Part shown: one piece after another, positions 6,879 to 14,687 of the stretch
Numbering within the stretch: position 1 is the stretch's first letter
How the letters are laid out: the number at the start of each line of letters is the position of its first letter
Assembly: GCA_039030125.1 (NCBI GenBank)
Contig: JBCCEV010000111.1
Span: forward strand, 1 to 14,687
Source of the DNA: JBCCEV01 sp039030125
Lineage (GTDB): Bacteria; Pseudomonadota; Gammaproteobacteria; Ga0077536
Reading direction: 5' to 3'
Length of the DNA stretch: 14,687 nucleotides
Notes under the pieces: generated by a model
The model's input: the letters and a program-made list of their open reading frames with translations, nothing else
What the model was told of the DNA's origin: nothing
Databases searched by the model: none
Program-made: the position numbers and the translations under genes

Positions 6879-7702
6879 GGGTAGGTGCCGGCGATGGCAC
6901 GCTCGGCGGCGATCGTCAGGCATTGCAGCTTGTAATCATCGTCGGCGACGTCCAACGCGGCGATCGTGCGTTTCATCGCGTCGCGATCGGCGTAAGCGGC
7001 GTTGTGAGCTTGCCACGCGTCTTCGATTCCTGTGGGTCGGCAGGGAATGCCATTTGCCGCGCCGAGTGCGAGCCGGTGATCGGATATCTCCGGATCTCGG
7101 ATTGCGATCCCGATTGCTTTTGTCACTTCACCGATCGTGGGTGAGAACTTCCAATAACTCCACTTCGTGTGCGAGGCGAGCTTTGGAATCGACAGGGAAA
7201 CAATGATTTCGGTGTCTTGTAGGACGCTAACGAATGGCGCCCGGTAAAACTCATGAATAGAAATTTCGCGCTCGCCACCGCTTCCCAACACATTGATAAC
7301 GGCGTTGAGCGACATCATGGTCGCCGGCCAGTCGCCAGCCGGATCTGCGAAAGCCACGGCGCCGCCGAGAGTCCCCTGGTTTCTTACGCTGCGATAGCCG
7401 ATTTGCGATGCCACATGGGCGAGTAGTTCGCCCGCGGTCCCGGCCACCACGCCATCTTCAAGTGCCGCGCTCGTGACGCAGGCGCCTATCTCAATTTTCT
7501 CCTCGTGTTCTTTGATGTCCTTGAGCGCATCGATGTGGCGTATATCAACCAATAATTGCGGGGCGATCAGTCGTTGGTTAAGCAACTGCAGCAGCGATTG
7601 GCCGCCCGCGATGAGTTTCGCTTGTCCTCCAGCATTGCTCAGTAATTCGCTCGCGTGCGCGAGCGAGGAGGCATATTGATAATCGAACTCTGGCGCTTTC
7701 AT
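6875..7702 (-). CDS. Molybdenum hydroxylase FAD-binding medium subunit (CoxM-type)
   Basis: A 275-residue FAD subunit of the CO dehydrogenase/xanthine dehydrogenase family. The two FAD-pyrophosphate motifs are visible: AGGQS (32-36, in AGGQSLLQLLNQRL) and TLGG (111-114, in RNQGTLGGAVAFADPAGDWP). The C-terminal domain (about 170-275) is the usual CO-dehydrogenase flavoprotein C-terminal type. Length is near the normal 280-290 residues. The ATG overlaps the large-subunit stop (ATGA) and the gene in turn overlaps the small-subunit start, so the three are translationally coupled. It hands electrons from the iron-sulphur clusters to NAD, a quinone or another carrier. Confidence 0.92.
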   Translation of the reverse strand: MKAPEFDYQYASSLAHASELLSNAGGQAKLIAGGQSLLQLLNQRLIAPQLLVDIRHIDALKDIKEHEEKIEIGACVTSAALEDGVVAGTAGELLAHVASQIGYRSVRNQGTLGGAVAFADPAGDWPATMMSLNAVINVLGSGGEREISIHEFYRAPFVSVLQDTEIIVSLSIPKLASHTKWSYWKFSPTIGEVTKAIGIAIRDPEISDHRLALGAANGIPCRPTGIEDAWQAHNAAYADRDAMKRTIAALDVADDDYKLQCLTIAAERAIAGTYP

Positions 7703-10032
7703 TTTTTGCTTGCCTGCGCTTGCTGCAAGGCTTGGAAGATCCGCTCTGGGGTCGCTGGTGTTTCCAGGATCTCAACGCCATAACCCACCAGCGCATCGTT
7801 AATCGCGTTGATGATCGCCGCCGGCGGTGAGACGGCACCACCTTCACCTACGCCTTTAATGCCGTAGGCCGTGCGCGGCGAAGCGCTCTCGGTCGAGCGC
7901 AATTTGATGTTTGGCACTTCCAGCGCGCTCGGAATGCGATATTGCGCGAAGTTCAGCGCCTGTGGGATCGCATTATCGTCATAGGGTGATTCTTCATAAA
8001 GCGCGGTGCCGATCCCCTGGACGGTGCCGCCAATGGTTTGTCCTTCAACCACCATGGGGTTTACTTGGCGTCCGCAATCGTCGGCGATCACGTAGTCGAG
8101 GATTTCAACGGCACCGAGATCGGGGTCCACCAACACCGTGGCCGCGTGCGTGGCGTAACTGAAGGCACCGTGGTCTGAGGTTGGTTTGTAGGTGCCCACG
8201 GCCTCAAGCGGCTGATCGGTTAAATCAGGCGAAAGCTCTTCCGGCGCGTCGTACCAAACGGATGCCAGATCGGCGAGCGACACTTCGCGCTCTCTGGATC
8301 GCAGTTTGCCATCATCTAATACGACATCACTGGCCTCGCAGTTGAGCAAAGCACCCGCAATCGCCTTAAGACGTTTGCTCAGGGTGCGACTCGCGGCATC
8401 CACCGCACCCCCTCCCCAAACGATACTGCGCGATGCATAGGTGCCAGTGGAAAATGGTGTTTCTCCGGTATCGCCATGGATTATCTTGATATCGTTGATC
8501 GGCGCGCCTAATACTTCGCTTGCGATCTGCGCAAGCGTGGTTTCCAAACTTTGTCCGTGCGATTGCAACCCGGTCATCACTTCGAAGCTGCCGTCCGGCG
8601 TTAGGCGGATCCGCGCTTGCTCATGGCCCGGAACAATCGGGATCCCCACACCGGCGAACACTTTCGTACCGTGCGAGGTTTGCTCTGTGTAACTCCCAAA
8701 ACCGACGCCGAGCAACCGGCCATCCTGGCGGGATTGTTGCTGGGCCTGACGTACCGTTGCCAGCCCGATCATCTCCGCGGCCGTCGTTACACTGGCTTGA
8801 TAGTCGCCGCTATCGAAGATCTTGCCGACGACATTAGTAAAGGGCATGTCGCTGGCGTTGACGAGATTGCGCTTGCGCAACTCCGCCGGTTCAATGCCAA
8901 CTTCTCTCGCCAGCGCGTCAATGGTGAGTTCCAACGCGAAGCAGATCCCGGTGCGTGAGACGCCGCGATACGGCTGCAGGGGTGGCTTGTTGGTCATCAC
9001 GGTGCGGGTGCGGGCATGATAATGATCGAAACGATAGGGGCCAGGAAAGCTGGCCCCGGCCTGTGCCGCTTCAAAGCACGAGGTGAATGGCCACATCGAA
9101 TAAGCGCCGGCATCAACATCGATTTCGACGTCGATGCCGACCAGCTTGCCGTCAGTCTGGGCGTAGGCTTTAACGCGATATTCGTGTTGGCGTGCATTCG
9201 CGCCCACCGTCAGATGCTCGCGGCGGTCTTCAATCCAACGGATCGGGCGCCGCAGTTTCATCGCCAGCCAACACACCGATACCTCCTCAGGCTGCAGCAC
9301 GAGTTTAAGTCCGAAGCCGCCACCGACATCCGGCGCGATCACACGCACTTGTCTCTGTTTGAGTCCCAGGGTTTCGGCCAGCGCTCGCCGAATGAGGTGG
9401 GGAATTTGGGTGGACGTATGAACGGTGAGTTGTTGCCGGCCTTCATCCCATTGAGCAACCACGCCACGGCCCTCAAGCGGCACCATGCACTGCCGCGCGG
9501 TAACGAAATTTCTTTGCACGCACACTGGCGCCAGATCATCGGCGAGTTCCTCACCGATCTCGCCTGCTAAGTTGATGTTGCTTGGCCATTCATTGTGGAG
9601 CAAAGGTGCGCTGGGATCGATTGCGGCTGTCATCGTTGCGAGGCCCGGCAAGGGCGAATATTCGACTGCTACCTGTGTCGCTAGATCTTCCGCGCAGGCA
9701 CGGTCCTTGGCGACGCAAACCGCCACCGTCTCGCCCACGTAACGGACTTTCTCACGTGCAATGGCGGGGAAAAACGACGATTGAAAACCGGGCAAGGTTG
9801 AATCGGCGCCTATCGATCCGAGTTTGCTCAAATGCTCACCGGTGAACACCTGCGCGCGCAGATCGGCCGGGATTTGGATCTGAGTAATGAGTCCGTGGGC
9901 GATCGTACTTCGGACAAAGCTCGCCTCCAGCATGCCAGGCAGCTGAATATCGGCGACAAAACGCCCGAGTCCTTTGAGGTAGCGCTCGTCTTCCACGCGT
10001 TCAACGCGCGCACCAATCCCCGATGTACTCAT
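7699..10032 (-). CDS. Molybdenum hydroxylase large subunit (xanthine dehydrogenase family, not CO dehydrogenase)
   Basis: A 777-residue catalytic subunit binding the Mo-pterin cofactor. The N-terminal hammerhead domain (about 1-130) and Mo-binding domains carry GGGFG (237-241), PYRGVSR (354-360), GTYASRS, QGIGTALYEE and the C-terminal G-V-G-E730-G-G with the catalytic glutamate. True CO dehydrogenase has a Cys in AYxCSFR; the loop here lacks Cys, and also differs from the common AYRGAGR of form II proteins. It should therefore hydroxylate an organic substrate (heteroaromatic or aldehyde) using water. The ATG is preceded by GGAG at a 7-nt spacer. It leads the operon; 153 bp separate it from the divergent permease, including a palindrome GGCTTAAGCC (10046-10055). 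No cofactor-insertion genes (XdhC/CoxI-like, CoxD/E-like) occur in the window, so maturation must be served elsewhere. Confidence 0.93.
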   Translation of the reverse strand: MSTSGIGARVERVEDERYLKGLGRFVADIQLPGMLEASFVRSTIAHGLITQIQIPADLRAQVFTGEHLSKLGSIGADSTLPGFQSSFFPAIAREKVRYVGETVAVCVAKDRACAEDLATQVAVEYSPLPGLATMTAAIDPSAPLLHNEWPSNINLAGEIGEELADDLAPVCVQRNFVTARQCMVPLEGRGVVAQWDEGRQQLTVHTSTQIPHLIRRALAETLGLKQRQVRVIAPDVGGGFGLKLVLQPEEVSVCWLAMKLRRPIRWIEDRREHLTVGANARQHEYRVKAYAQTDGKLVGIDVEIDVDAGAYSMWPFTSCFEAAQAGASFPGPYRFDHYHARTRTVMTNKPPLQPYRGVSRTGICFALELTIDALAREVGIEPAELRKRNLVNASDMPFTNVVGKIFDSGDYQASVTTAAEMIGLATVRQAQQQSRQDGRLLGVGFGSYTEQTSHGTKVFAGVGIPIVPGHEQARIRLTPDGSFEVMTGLQSHGQSLETTLAQIASEVLGAPINDIKIIHGDTGETPFSTGTYASRSIVWGGGAVDAASRTLSKRLKAIAGALLNCEASDVVLDDGKLRSREREVSLADLASVWYDAPEELSPDLTDQPLEAVGTYKPTSDHGAFSYATHAATVLVDPDLGAVEILDYVIADDCGRQVNPMVVEGQTIGGTVQGIGTALYEESPYDDNAIPQALNFAQYRIPSALEVPNIKLRSTESASPRTAYGIKGVGEGGAVSPPAAIINAINDALVGYGVEILETPATPERIFQALQQAQASKK

Positions 10033-10144
10033 GTGATCTCCGATGGGCTTAAGCCAAAAGGTAGCATTCGCTTGGATTTTCGTCGCCTGTTGGAAACCGG
10101 AACAGCCGTGCGCTCCATTTCGATACGATACGGCTCAATACTGA

Positions 10145-10158
10145 GATAATCGCGGCCC
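10145..10158 (+). promoter_or_regulatory. Candidate -10 region of the permease gene
   Basis: GATAAT (10145-10150) followed by CGCGGCCC lies 35 nt before the GTG of the TauE/SafE-like gene. The string ATAATCGCGGCCC is identical to that upstream of the GST gene (1267-1279) at nearly the same distance from the start codon. No clear -35 element is seen. The remaining gap (10033-10144) holds the palindrome GGCTTAAGCC and a short tandem of CGATA. Confidence 0.35.
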
Positions 10159-10185
10159 CCCCAAAGCGCGTCCCAGAAAAACCTA

Positions 10186-10938
10186 GTGGAACCACAAAGC
10201 TGGTTGATATTTGGCTGCACCGTGCTGTTTAGCAGTTATCTGCAAACCATCGCGGGATTTGGCATGGGCATGATCTTGATGGCCGTGATCGGTGCTAGTG
10301 GCTCTATTCCGTTGCCGATCCTAACGGCGGTGGTTTCGTTGATTTCTTTTGCCAATGTCACGTTATCTATGAAAGGCCACCTCGACTCAATCGATTGGCG
10401 AATACTGCGATGGCTGATCGTGGGGCAGCTACCGGCAATCGTGGTCGGCGTCTCGCTGATCACGTTACTGGATCGCGACTGGCGGTGGATCCTTGAAGTT
10501 TTACTGGGCTTATTTATCACCGCGGGTAGCGCATCGATGATGATCAAGCCGGTATCTCGGCCTACGGTATCAACGCCGTCAGCCTGTGTCGTGGCGGGTT
10601 TCGGGGGTGGCATCCTTGGTGGCCTATTTTCCGCATCTGGCCCGGTCTTGGGTTGGTTTGTCTATCGGCAGCCGTTGGCGATTGAGGTGATCCGTTCCAC
10701 GCTGCTGTGTTTCTTCGCTATCGCGACAATGGGTCGCACGGCCATTGTCGGGCTGCAAGGCGGCTTGGTTGCCGATGTTTGGTTATTCACGGCCACTGGC
10801 TTGCCGCTGGTATTCATGGGGGCGTGGCTGGGCCGCTGGTTACCGCCAAAGCTAAGTGAGACCAACCTAAAACGCGGGGTTTTTTGCTTTTTGTTTTTAA
10901 TCGGTGGCTATATTCTGACCCGGGGTTTCTTGCGATAA
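10186..10938 (+). CDS. TauE/SafE family (sulfite exporter-like) membrane permease
   Basis: A 250-residue inner-membrane protein with about eight hydrophobic segments arranged as two related halves. The first half has QTIAGFGMGM (20-29) and the second AGFGGGILGGLFSASGP (136-152) followed by an aromatic YRQ; these paired glycine-rich helices are typical of the TauE/SafE (COG0730) family, whose members move sulfite, sulfoacetate or other small organic anions. GTG at 10186 is the only start placed before the first helix; the ribosome binding site is poor. It is divergent from the Mo-hydroxylase operon and 25 nt upstream of the adenylate cyclase gene, with which it may be co-transcribed. Substrate and direction are unknown; export of an acidic product of the neighbouring catabolic genes is possible. 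Confidence 0.85.
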   Translation: MEPQSWLIFGCTVLFSSYLQTIAGFGMGMILMAVIGASGSIPLPILTAVVSLISFANVTLSMKGHLDSIDWRILRWLIVGQLPAIVVGVSLITLLDRDWRWILEVLLGLFITAGSASMMIKPVSRPTVSTPSACVVAGFGGGILGGLFSASGPVLGWFVYRQPLAIEVIRSTLLCFFAIATMGRTAIVGLQGGLVADVWLFTATGLPLVFMGAWLGRWLPPKLSETNLKRGVFCFLFLIGGYILTRGFLR

Positions 10939-10963
10939 CGGGTGTAAATGGCGCAGCGATTGA

Positions 10964-12268
10964 ATGACTGACGCGGGTAATCACTTCTTTACAGGGCTAA
11001 TGGCACTTGGCATTGCCTGGCTCTTCATTCGTTCCAGTAATTCGGCGACGACGCGCGCGTTGGCATTGGCGGTTGCCTTAACGGCAGTCTCGATATTTTT
11101 CCGGCTTATCGTCATCGGTCTCGCACAAGCGGGGCCCATGCCGCGAGGCAGCGGATGGCTGGTGATCGGGAGCGCCGGTGCTTTCCTGGCTGCTTTCGAA
11201 TGGACCATCCGCGTCCGTCGCACGATTCCCTCGGGCGCATTGCGGACCAACTTCGGTGATGCCGCCATCCGCATCGCGCAAAGCTTGGCGCTGTTCTACG
11301 CGGTTATGGCGATCGCGAACCCGGATCTTTGGGCCCGCGAATTTTTGCCCGGTCTAGATAAGGATATTCCCTGGTCGCACACCGTGCGGTATGGGTTCGC
11401 CGCGCCATTATCTATCGCTATGCTGCTGTGGCTGGCGGCAATGCTTTTGTGCTTGCGCCGCCGTCCCGATCCCGCCGAGCGGGTGCGACTCATTGCGGTT
11501 TTATTTTCGACGCCCTTGGTCGCCGCGGGTTTGGTACTGCCGGTCGCTATTGCGCCGGTTACCACAACTTTGGGGTTTTTCGTGCTCCTCGCCGGTGGCA
11601 TGCGTTTCGCGCTTCTTCAAGGTCGACAGGGCTTGTTTTTGAGTCGGTTTTTGTCGCCACAGGTCGCTAAGTTAGTGAGTCGCGAGGGACTCCAGGTCGC
11701 CATGCGGGAAACCTGCCAGCCGATTTCGGTGGTCAGTTGTGATTTGCGGGGATTCACCAAGTTTGCTGCCGCTCGCGACTCAACCGAGGTTCTGCAATTG
11801 CTACGAGAGTATTACGACGCTGCCGGTGAAGCCGCACTGGAAGTGGAAGGAACGATCAAGGACTACGCGGGCGATGGCGTTTTAATTCTGGTTGGCGCGC
11901 CTGTTGCCATGAATGATCACGCTGACCGCTCGCTGCGACTCGCGCGGCGGATCCGCGACGAGGTCAACACCGTATTGACGCGCTGGACCAGCGTTGAGTA
12001 TCCCTTGGGCGTTGGGGTTGGCGTTGCCAGCGGCCCCGTTACCGTTGGCATCATCGGCGGCGACAGCCGCTTGGAATATGCGGCCGTTGGTACCGCGGTG
12101 AATCTTGCCTCGCGCTTGGGCGAGAACGCTAGCGCGGGTGAAATCTTAGTCGCCAAGGAGACCCTCGAAGCGCTAACGGTGAAAGATCAACAAAATGGAT
12201 TTTCGAGTGGCCGCGAGCTTCAACTCAAAGGTTTTGATGCGCCGATTGAGGGCATGTTGTTGACATAA
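10964..12268 (+). CDS. Membrane-anchored class III adenylate cyclase
   Basis: A 434-residue protein with an N-terminal membrane domain of six or seven helices (about 9-218) joined through a short linker to a cytosolic class III cyclase domain (about 250-434). Metal-binding aspartates are D260 (SCDLRGFT) and D304 (YAGDG). The substrate-specifying pair is K299 and T377 (AAVGTAVNLASRL), and N380 and R384 are the transition-state residues. Lys with Thr rather than Asp is the class IIIb pattern, a group that makes cAMP and includes bicarbonate-stimulated enzymes. All catalytic positions are present, so it should be active as a homodimer. The ATG at 10964 has no strong ribosome binding site and may rely on coupling with the permease 25 nt upstream. 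The membrane domain probably senses a signal, but I do not recognise it as a named module. Confidence 0.92.
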   Translation: MTDAGNHFFTGLMALGIAWLFIRSSNSATTRALALAVALTAVSIFFRLIVIGLAQAGPMPRGSGWLVIGSAGAFLAAFEWTIRVRRTIPSGALRTNFGDAAIRIAQSLALFYAVMAIANPDLWAREFLPGLDKDIPWSHTVRYGFAAPLSIAMLLWLAAMLLCLRRRPDPAERVRLIAVLFSTPLVAAGLVLPVAIAPVTTTLGFFVLLAGGMRFALLQGRQGLFLSRFLSPQVAKLVSREGLQVAMRETCQPISVVSCDLRGFTKFAAARDSTEVLQLLREYYDAAGEAALEVEGTIKDYAGDGVLILVGAPVAMNDHADRSLRLARRIRDEVNTVLTRWTSVEYPLGVGVGVASGPVTVGIIGGDSRLEYAAVGTAVNLASRLGENASAGEILVAKETLEALTVKDQQNGFSSGRELQLKGFDAPIEGMLLT

Positions 12269-12270
12269 AC

Positions 12271-13233
12271 TTAATCATTAGGCCCTACCGGCGGCTCGGC
12301 AACGTGGCCTGCGATTGCATCGATACTTAAGACCATCAAAGCGAAAGCAATCAAAAACATGCCGATGATCTCCATCGCGCTCGGGTGCTCGCCAAAATAG
12401 TACGCGGCACTAATGACCGCGATCACCGGTGCCGCAAGGGTGGCCAAACTGGCGGTACCGGCGGACAAGTTATCAAGCGCATAAACCCATAACAGCCAAC
12501 CTACGCCGGTCATGCCGATGGATATTATGGCCAGGACTATGATGAACCGGGGCGACCACACGATCGCAGGTTCCGGCACCCACCAAGCTAGGATGAGTAG
12601 TGGAATCGTGCCAAAGAACATTTGCCAGGCCGTCATTGAAATCAGATCCATCGGGGCACGTTTTTGGATCCGTTTGACAATGACCGCGCCCATCGCCCAA
12701 GTTGCGCCGGCACCGAGCGCCAGCGTATTCCCCAGCATCGTATCGCCCAGTTGCCAGGGTTGGATCAGGGCGATTAACCCGAGACCGGCCAGCGCTACAG
12801 CTATCCATTGTTTTCCCTTGATCACCTCGCCAAGTAATACCCAGGCGAACAACAGGGTAAAAAAAGGCATGGTGTAGACCAGAAAGGCGATGCGCCCGAC
12901 GGTGCCTTCATCGATGGCCCAGGTAGAAAGGGCGAACAGAACGGATGTTTGAACTAATGCCAATAGCAACAATTCGGGAACGCGTTGTGGACGCATTGAT
13001 CGCCCAGTGGCCGGCAGGACCATTAACAGGCACAAAGCGCTAACGCTCATGCGTGCGGCTGTGAACTTAAAGGGTTCGGCATCGAGCAAGCCGATTTTCA
13101 GCACCGTCCAGCCCCAGCCCCACATCAAGGTCATTACGAGCAACGCAAGCCACGGCTTGGCGCTCTGACTATTTATTTGCATGGAGAACACGGTGGCTCG
13201 GATCACGTGCGCTAAGGATACCCTTTTTTGCAC
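12271..13233 (-). CDS. EamA-family (drug/metabolite transporter superfamily) permease
   Basis: An inner-membrane protein with about ten transmembrane helices in two EamA repeats (about 25-165 and 170-310); TLMWGWGWTVLKIGL is the typical first helix. DMT proteins export amino acids, metabolites or drugs; the substrate is not predictable here. Two starts are possible. The GTG at 13231-13233 has GAGGG with a 5-nt spacer and gives 320 residues. The ATG at 13180-13182 lacks a ribosome binding site but gives the usual short N-terminus (303 residues). I list the longer form because its ribosome binding site is visible. It converges on the cyclase gene with only 2 nt between stops and is divergent from the MscS-like gene. 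Confidence 0.87.
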   Translation of the reverse strand: MQKRVSLAHVIRATVFSMQINSQSAKPWLALLVMTLMWGWGWTVLKIGLLDAEPFKFTAARMSVSALCLLMVLPATGRSMRPQRVPELLLLALVQTSVLFALSTWAIDEGTVGRIAFLVYTMPFFTLLFAWVLLGEVIKGKQWIAVALAGLGLIALIQPWQLGDTMLGNTLALGAGATWAMGAVIVKRIQKRAPMDLISMTAWQMFFGTIPLLILAWWVPEPAIVWSPRFIIVLAIISIGMTGVGWLLWVYALDNLSAGTASLATLAAPVIAVISAAYYFGEHPSAMEIIGMFLIAFALMVLSIDAIAGHVAEPPVGPND

Positions 13234-13287
13234 GGTAGCCCTCAGCTATCCTCCGCGCACGCCATTGGGAAGCACAGCGAGAACAAA

Positions 13288-14349
13288 ATGATGGACGCCT
13301 TAGGGGTTTTCTCTACGTTTGACTACGCGGTTTTACTCATTAATCTTTTGCTGTTTGTATTTGCCCGCCAAGCCATTTCGATAACCAAAGGAAAGGCAAA
13401 TACCACCGTCGCCGACCTCAGTATCGTGACGCTCCGCGCGGTGAACATTCTGCTGTTCTTGCTGTATATGAGCGCGCTGTTGTTTTCGGATTCCGCTAAA
13501 CAACTCTCTCAGACCGGGTTGGTGTTGGTGCTGTCGGTACTGGTCGCGCATACGGTTTCCGGCACGGTGCTGAAATATTTTGGTCGCACGCGCGAGATCG
13601 ACGGCGAACAACATCGATCGGAGACTTATCAATCCGAAATTTTCGGTTTGATCGTCATCGTTCTCGCCGGCGCTGCCGCGCTGATACTGATCATTAATAT
13701 TTGGGGGATGACGAGCTGGCTAAAAACCACCAGTTTGCTCGGGGGGTTGCTCATCATTTTGTATTCCACCAAAGACGTTTGGGCACCGGAGAACATCAAT
13801 GGTCTGATTTTGCTTTATAACGGCGATGTTGAACCGGGCTCCTTGGTCAGGGTTGATGATTTGGGAATATTGGCCGTCGTGTTGCAAACGTCGCTGACCC
13901 AAACGCGGCTGCGCGATCTGGTTTCGCGGCATATCGTGGTGGTCCCCAACAGCCGGCTGCGCAACGCCAAAATCGAAATTCTAAGTAAAGGAACGGCCGC
14001 CGGCGTTTATCAGTTTGTTGAGTTCAAGATTGGCTACCATGTGAGCGCTGAAGCTATCGATGCGTTGTTTACAACGATCTGGGAACAAGCCTCGGACGTT
14101 GAAAAATCGATCAACGCTGAGCGACCTTGCGTCGCAAAGATCTCCGAAACCGGTGACCACGCGGTGGTGTGGAAGCTTTGTTATTGGGTAAAAAACAGCT
14201 ATGGGATCGTCGATGCTATGCACGCAATTAATCGCGCCGCGTTTGAGCAATCCAGCAAATTTGGGATCGATTTGAACACGCCGCTCACGCACACGGTCGA
14301 GCAGCAAGAATCGAAGCACCCAGTACCTTTTGCAGCCGCGGAATCGTAA
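13288..14349 (+). CDS. MscS-family mechanosensitive ion channel
   Basis: About 353 residues. Five hydrophobic segments (about 11-30, 45-67, 77-95, 119-139, 146-162) lead into the conserved MscS core: ENINGLILLYNGDVEPGSLV (168-187) at the membrane/beta-domain boundary, then the beta domain with DDLGILAVVLQTSLTQTRL and the VVVPNSRLRNAKI signature (217-229), and a C-terminal alpha/beta domain to about 330. The pore-helix glycine/alanine pattern is less regular than in E. coli MscS. The protein is longer at its N-terminus than the minimal 286-residue MscS. Start: ATG at 13288 (or 13291), with GAGA 6-7 nt upstream; a TTG at 13228 in the same frame would extend over the opposing EamA gene and add a non-hydrophobic leader, so I rejected it. 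It releases solutes on hypo-osmotic shock in the family; here that role is inferred. Confidence 0.87.
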   Translation: MMDALGVFSTFDYAVLLINLLLFVFARQAISITKGKANTTVADLSIVTLRAVNILLFLLYMSALLFSDSAKQLSQTGLVLVLSVLVAHTVSGTVLKYFGRTREIDGEQHRSETYQSEIFGLIVIVLAGAAALILIINIWGMTSWLKTTSLLGGLLIILYSTKDVWAPENINGLILLYNGDVEPGSLVRVDDLGILAVVLQTSLTQTRLRDLVSRHIVVVPNSRLRNAKIEILSKGTAAGVYQFVEFKIGYHVSAEAIDALFTTIWEQASDVEKSINAERPCVAKISETGDHAVVWKLCYWVKNSYGIVDAMHAINRAAFEQSSKFGIDLNTPLTHTVEQQESKHPVPFAAAES

Positions 14350-14365
14350 TCGGCGGGCTGTGACG

Positions 14366-14687
14366 TCAAGCAGTTTTGTAAATAAACCGGTGCATTACCC
14401 GGGCTAGTAACTCTGATTTTTCGTCCAGCATGGCGATATCCAAATCGGCGTACTGATGACCCTTGCGCTCGAATAGTTGAATCAGCTTCGCGGTTAATTT
14501 GATGGGCTGACCAATCTGGCCGCGGGCATGGTTTTTGATTTGACTTTCCGTATGGATCCAAGGACCCAAGTCATAGTTTGCATCAACAATAAGATTCGCT
14601 TGGCGAAGTAGCCACCCTGGCTGTAGTCCGCCCTGTCTGAAGACCTTCGTACTATCCTGCATGTCGTCTAGGAAGCGCTCGTTCTCA
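14366..14687 (-). CDS. Probable hotdog-fold (MaoC/acyl-dehydratase-like) protein, C-terminal part
   Basis: The frame is open to the right edge, so the 5' end is missing; about 106 residues are visible. The order LRQANLIVDANYDLGPWIH, then a strand pattern ending IGQPIKLTAKLIQLFERKGH and YADLDIAMLDEKSELLARVMHRFIYK, follows a hotdog-fold half: long helix, then alternating beta strands with the E-R-K-G turn. Proteins with this tail are commonly annotated as MaoC-like or acyl-CoA hydratase/thioesterase relatives; the exact family is an inference from pattern. The catalytic part, if any, could be in the missing portion. It converges on the MscS gene with a 16-bp gap. Confidence 0.65.
   Translation of the reverse strand, partial: ENERFLDDMQDSTKVFRQGGLQPGWLLRQANLIVDANYDLGPWIHTESQIKNHARGQIGQPIKLTAKLIQLFERKGHQYADLDIAMLDEKSELLARVMHRFIYKTA

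Noticed and set aside
9016..9570. 184-codon + strand frame antisense to the Mo-hydroxylase large subunit
   Set aside because: The opposite strand encodes clearly conserved Mo-pterin-binding protein throughout; the antisense product has no family features.
7699..10032. Aerobic CO dehydrogenase (true CoxL)
   Set aside because: The active-site loop PYRGVSR lacks the Cys that binds copper in CO dehydrogenase, and no accessory cox genes are present.
13217..13231. ACCCTTTTTTGC-like string resembling an arm of the REPIN-like element
   Set aside because: Shorter and imperfect (three C, six T), with no partner arm or local palindrome; it lies in the start region of the EamA gene.
13228..13287. TTG-initiated N-terminal extension of the MscS-like protein
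   Set aside because: No ribosome binding site, polar leader before the first membrane helix, and overlap with the opposing EamA start; ATG at 13288 fits better.

Overview
The window is gene-dense bacterial chromosome with moderately high G+C. Genes mostly abut or overlap by 4 bp, and ATG, GTG and probably TTG starts are used. The Zur-box style (gamma-proteobacterial consensus), a REPIN-like inverted repeat and the protein families suggest an uncultured or environmental gammaproteobacterium; this is inference, since no rRNA or marker gene is present. I see no tRNA, rRNA, CRISPR, transposase or phage gene.

Layout. Positions 1-391 hold no gene I can support, but contain a strong Zur-box-like operator (312-334) in front of a ZIP-like multi-pass membrane protein (392-1147). 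A glutathione S-transferase (1308-1958, +) converges on a short-chain dehydrogenase (2020-2763, -). The SDR is divergent from an amidase, and the 180 bp between them contain a 105-bp REPIN/MITE-like palindromic element (2798-2902).

The centre is two convergent operons. On the + strand are an amidase-signature hydrolase (2944-4371), a fumarate-reductase-fold flavoprotein (4400-6073, probable TTG start) and a stand-alone 2Fe-2S protein resembling only the N-terminal half of SdhB/FrdB (6070-6417). On the - strand is a complete three-subunit molybdenum hydroxylase of the CO dehydrogenase/xanthine dehydrogenase family, ordered large-medium-small (10032 down to 6414) with ATGA overlaps. The two operons meet in a single CTAG whose two strands supply both stop codons. 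Together with the SDR and GST this looks like a catabolic island: a hydroxylase inserting oxygen from water, a C-N hydrolase and a two-component flavin/iron-sulphur oxidoreductase whose dicarboxylate-binding residues are altered. The substrate cannot be read from sequence; an N-heteroaromatic or amide compound is the natural guess.

The right part holds a TauE/SafE-type permease (10186-10938) divergent from the hydroxylase, a membrane-anchored class III adenylate cyclase with a Lys/Thr (class IIIb-like) substrate pair (10964-12268), an EamA-type transporter (12271-13233, -) converging on it with a 2-nt gap, an MscS-family channel (13288-14349) and the C-terminal part of a probable hotdog-fold protein running off the right edge (14366-14687, -).

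The points most worth following are the degenerate ZIP protein under a Zur box, the remodelled fumarate-reductase-like flavoprotein with its C-x5-C half-ferredoxin partner, and the REPIN-like element between the divergent promoters.
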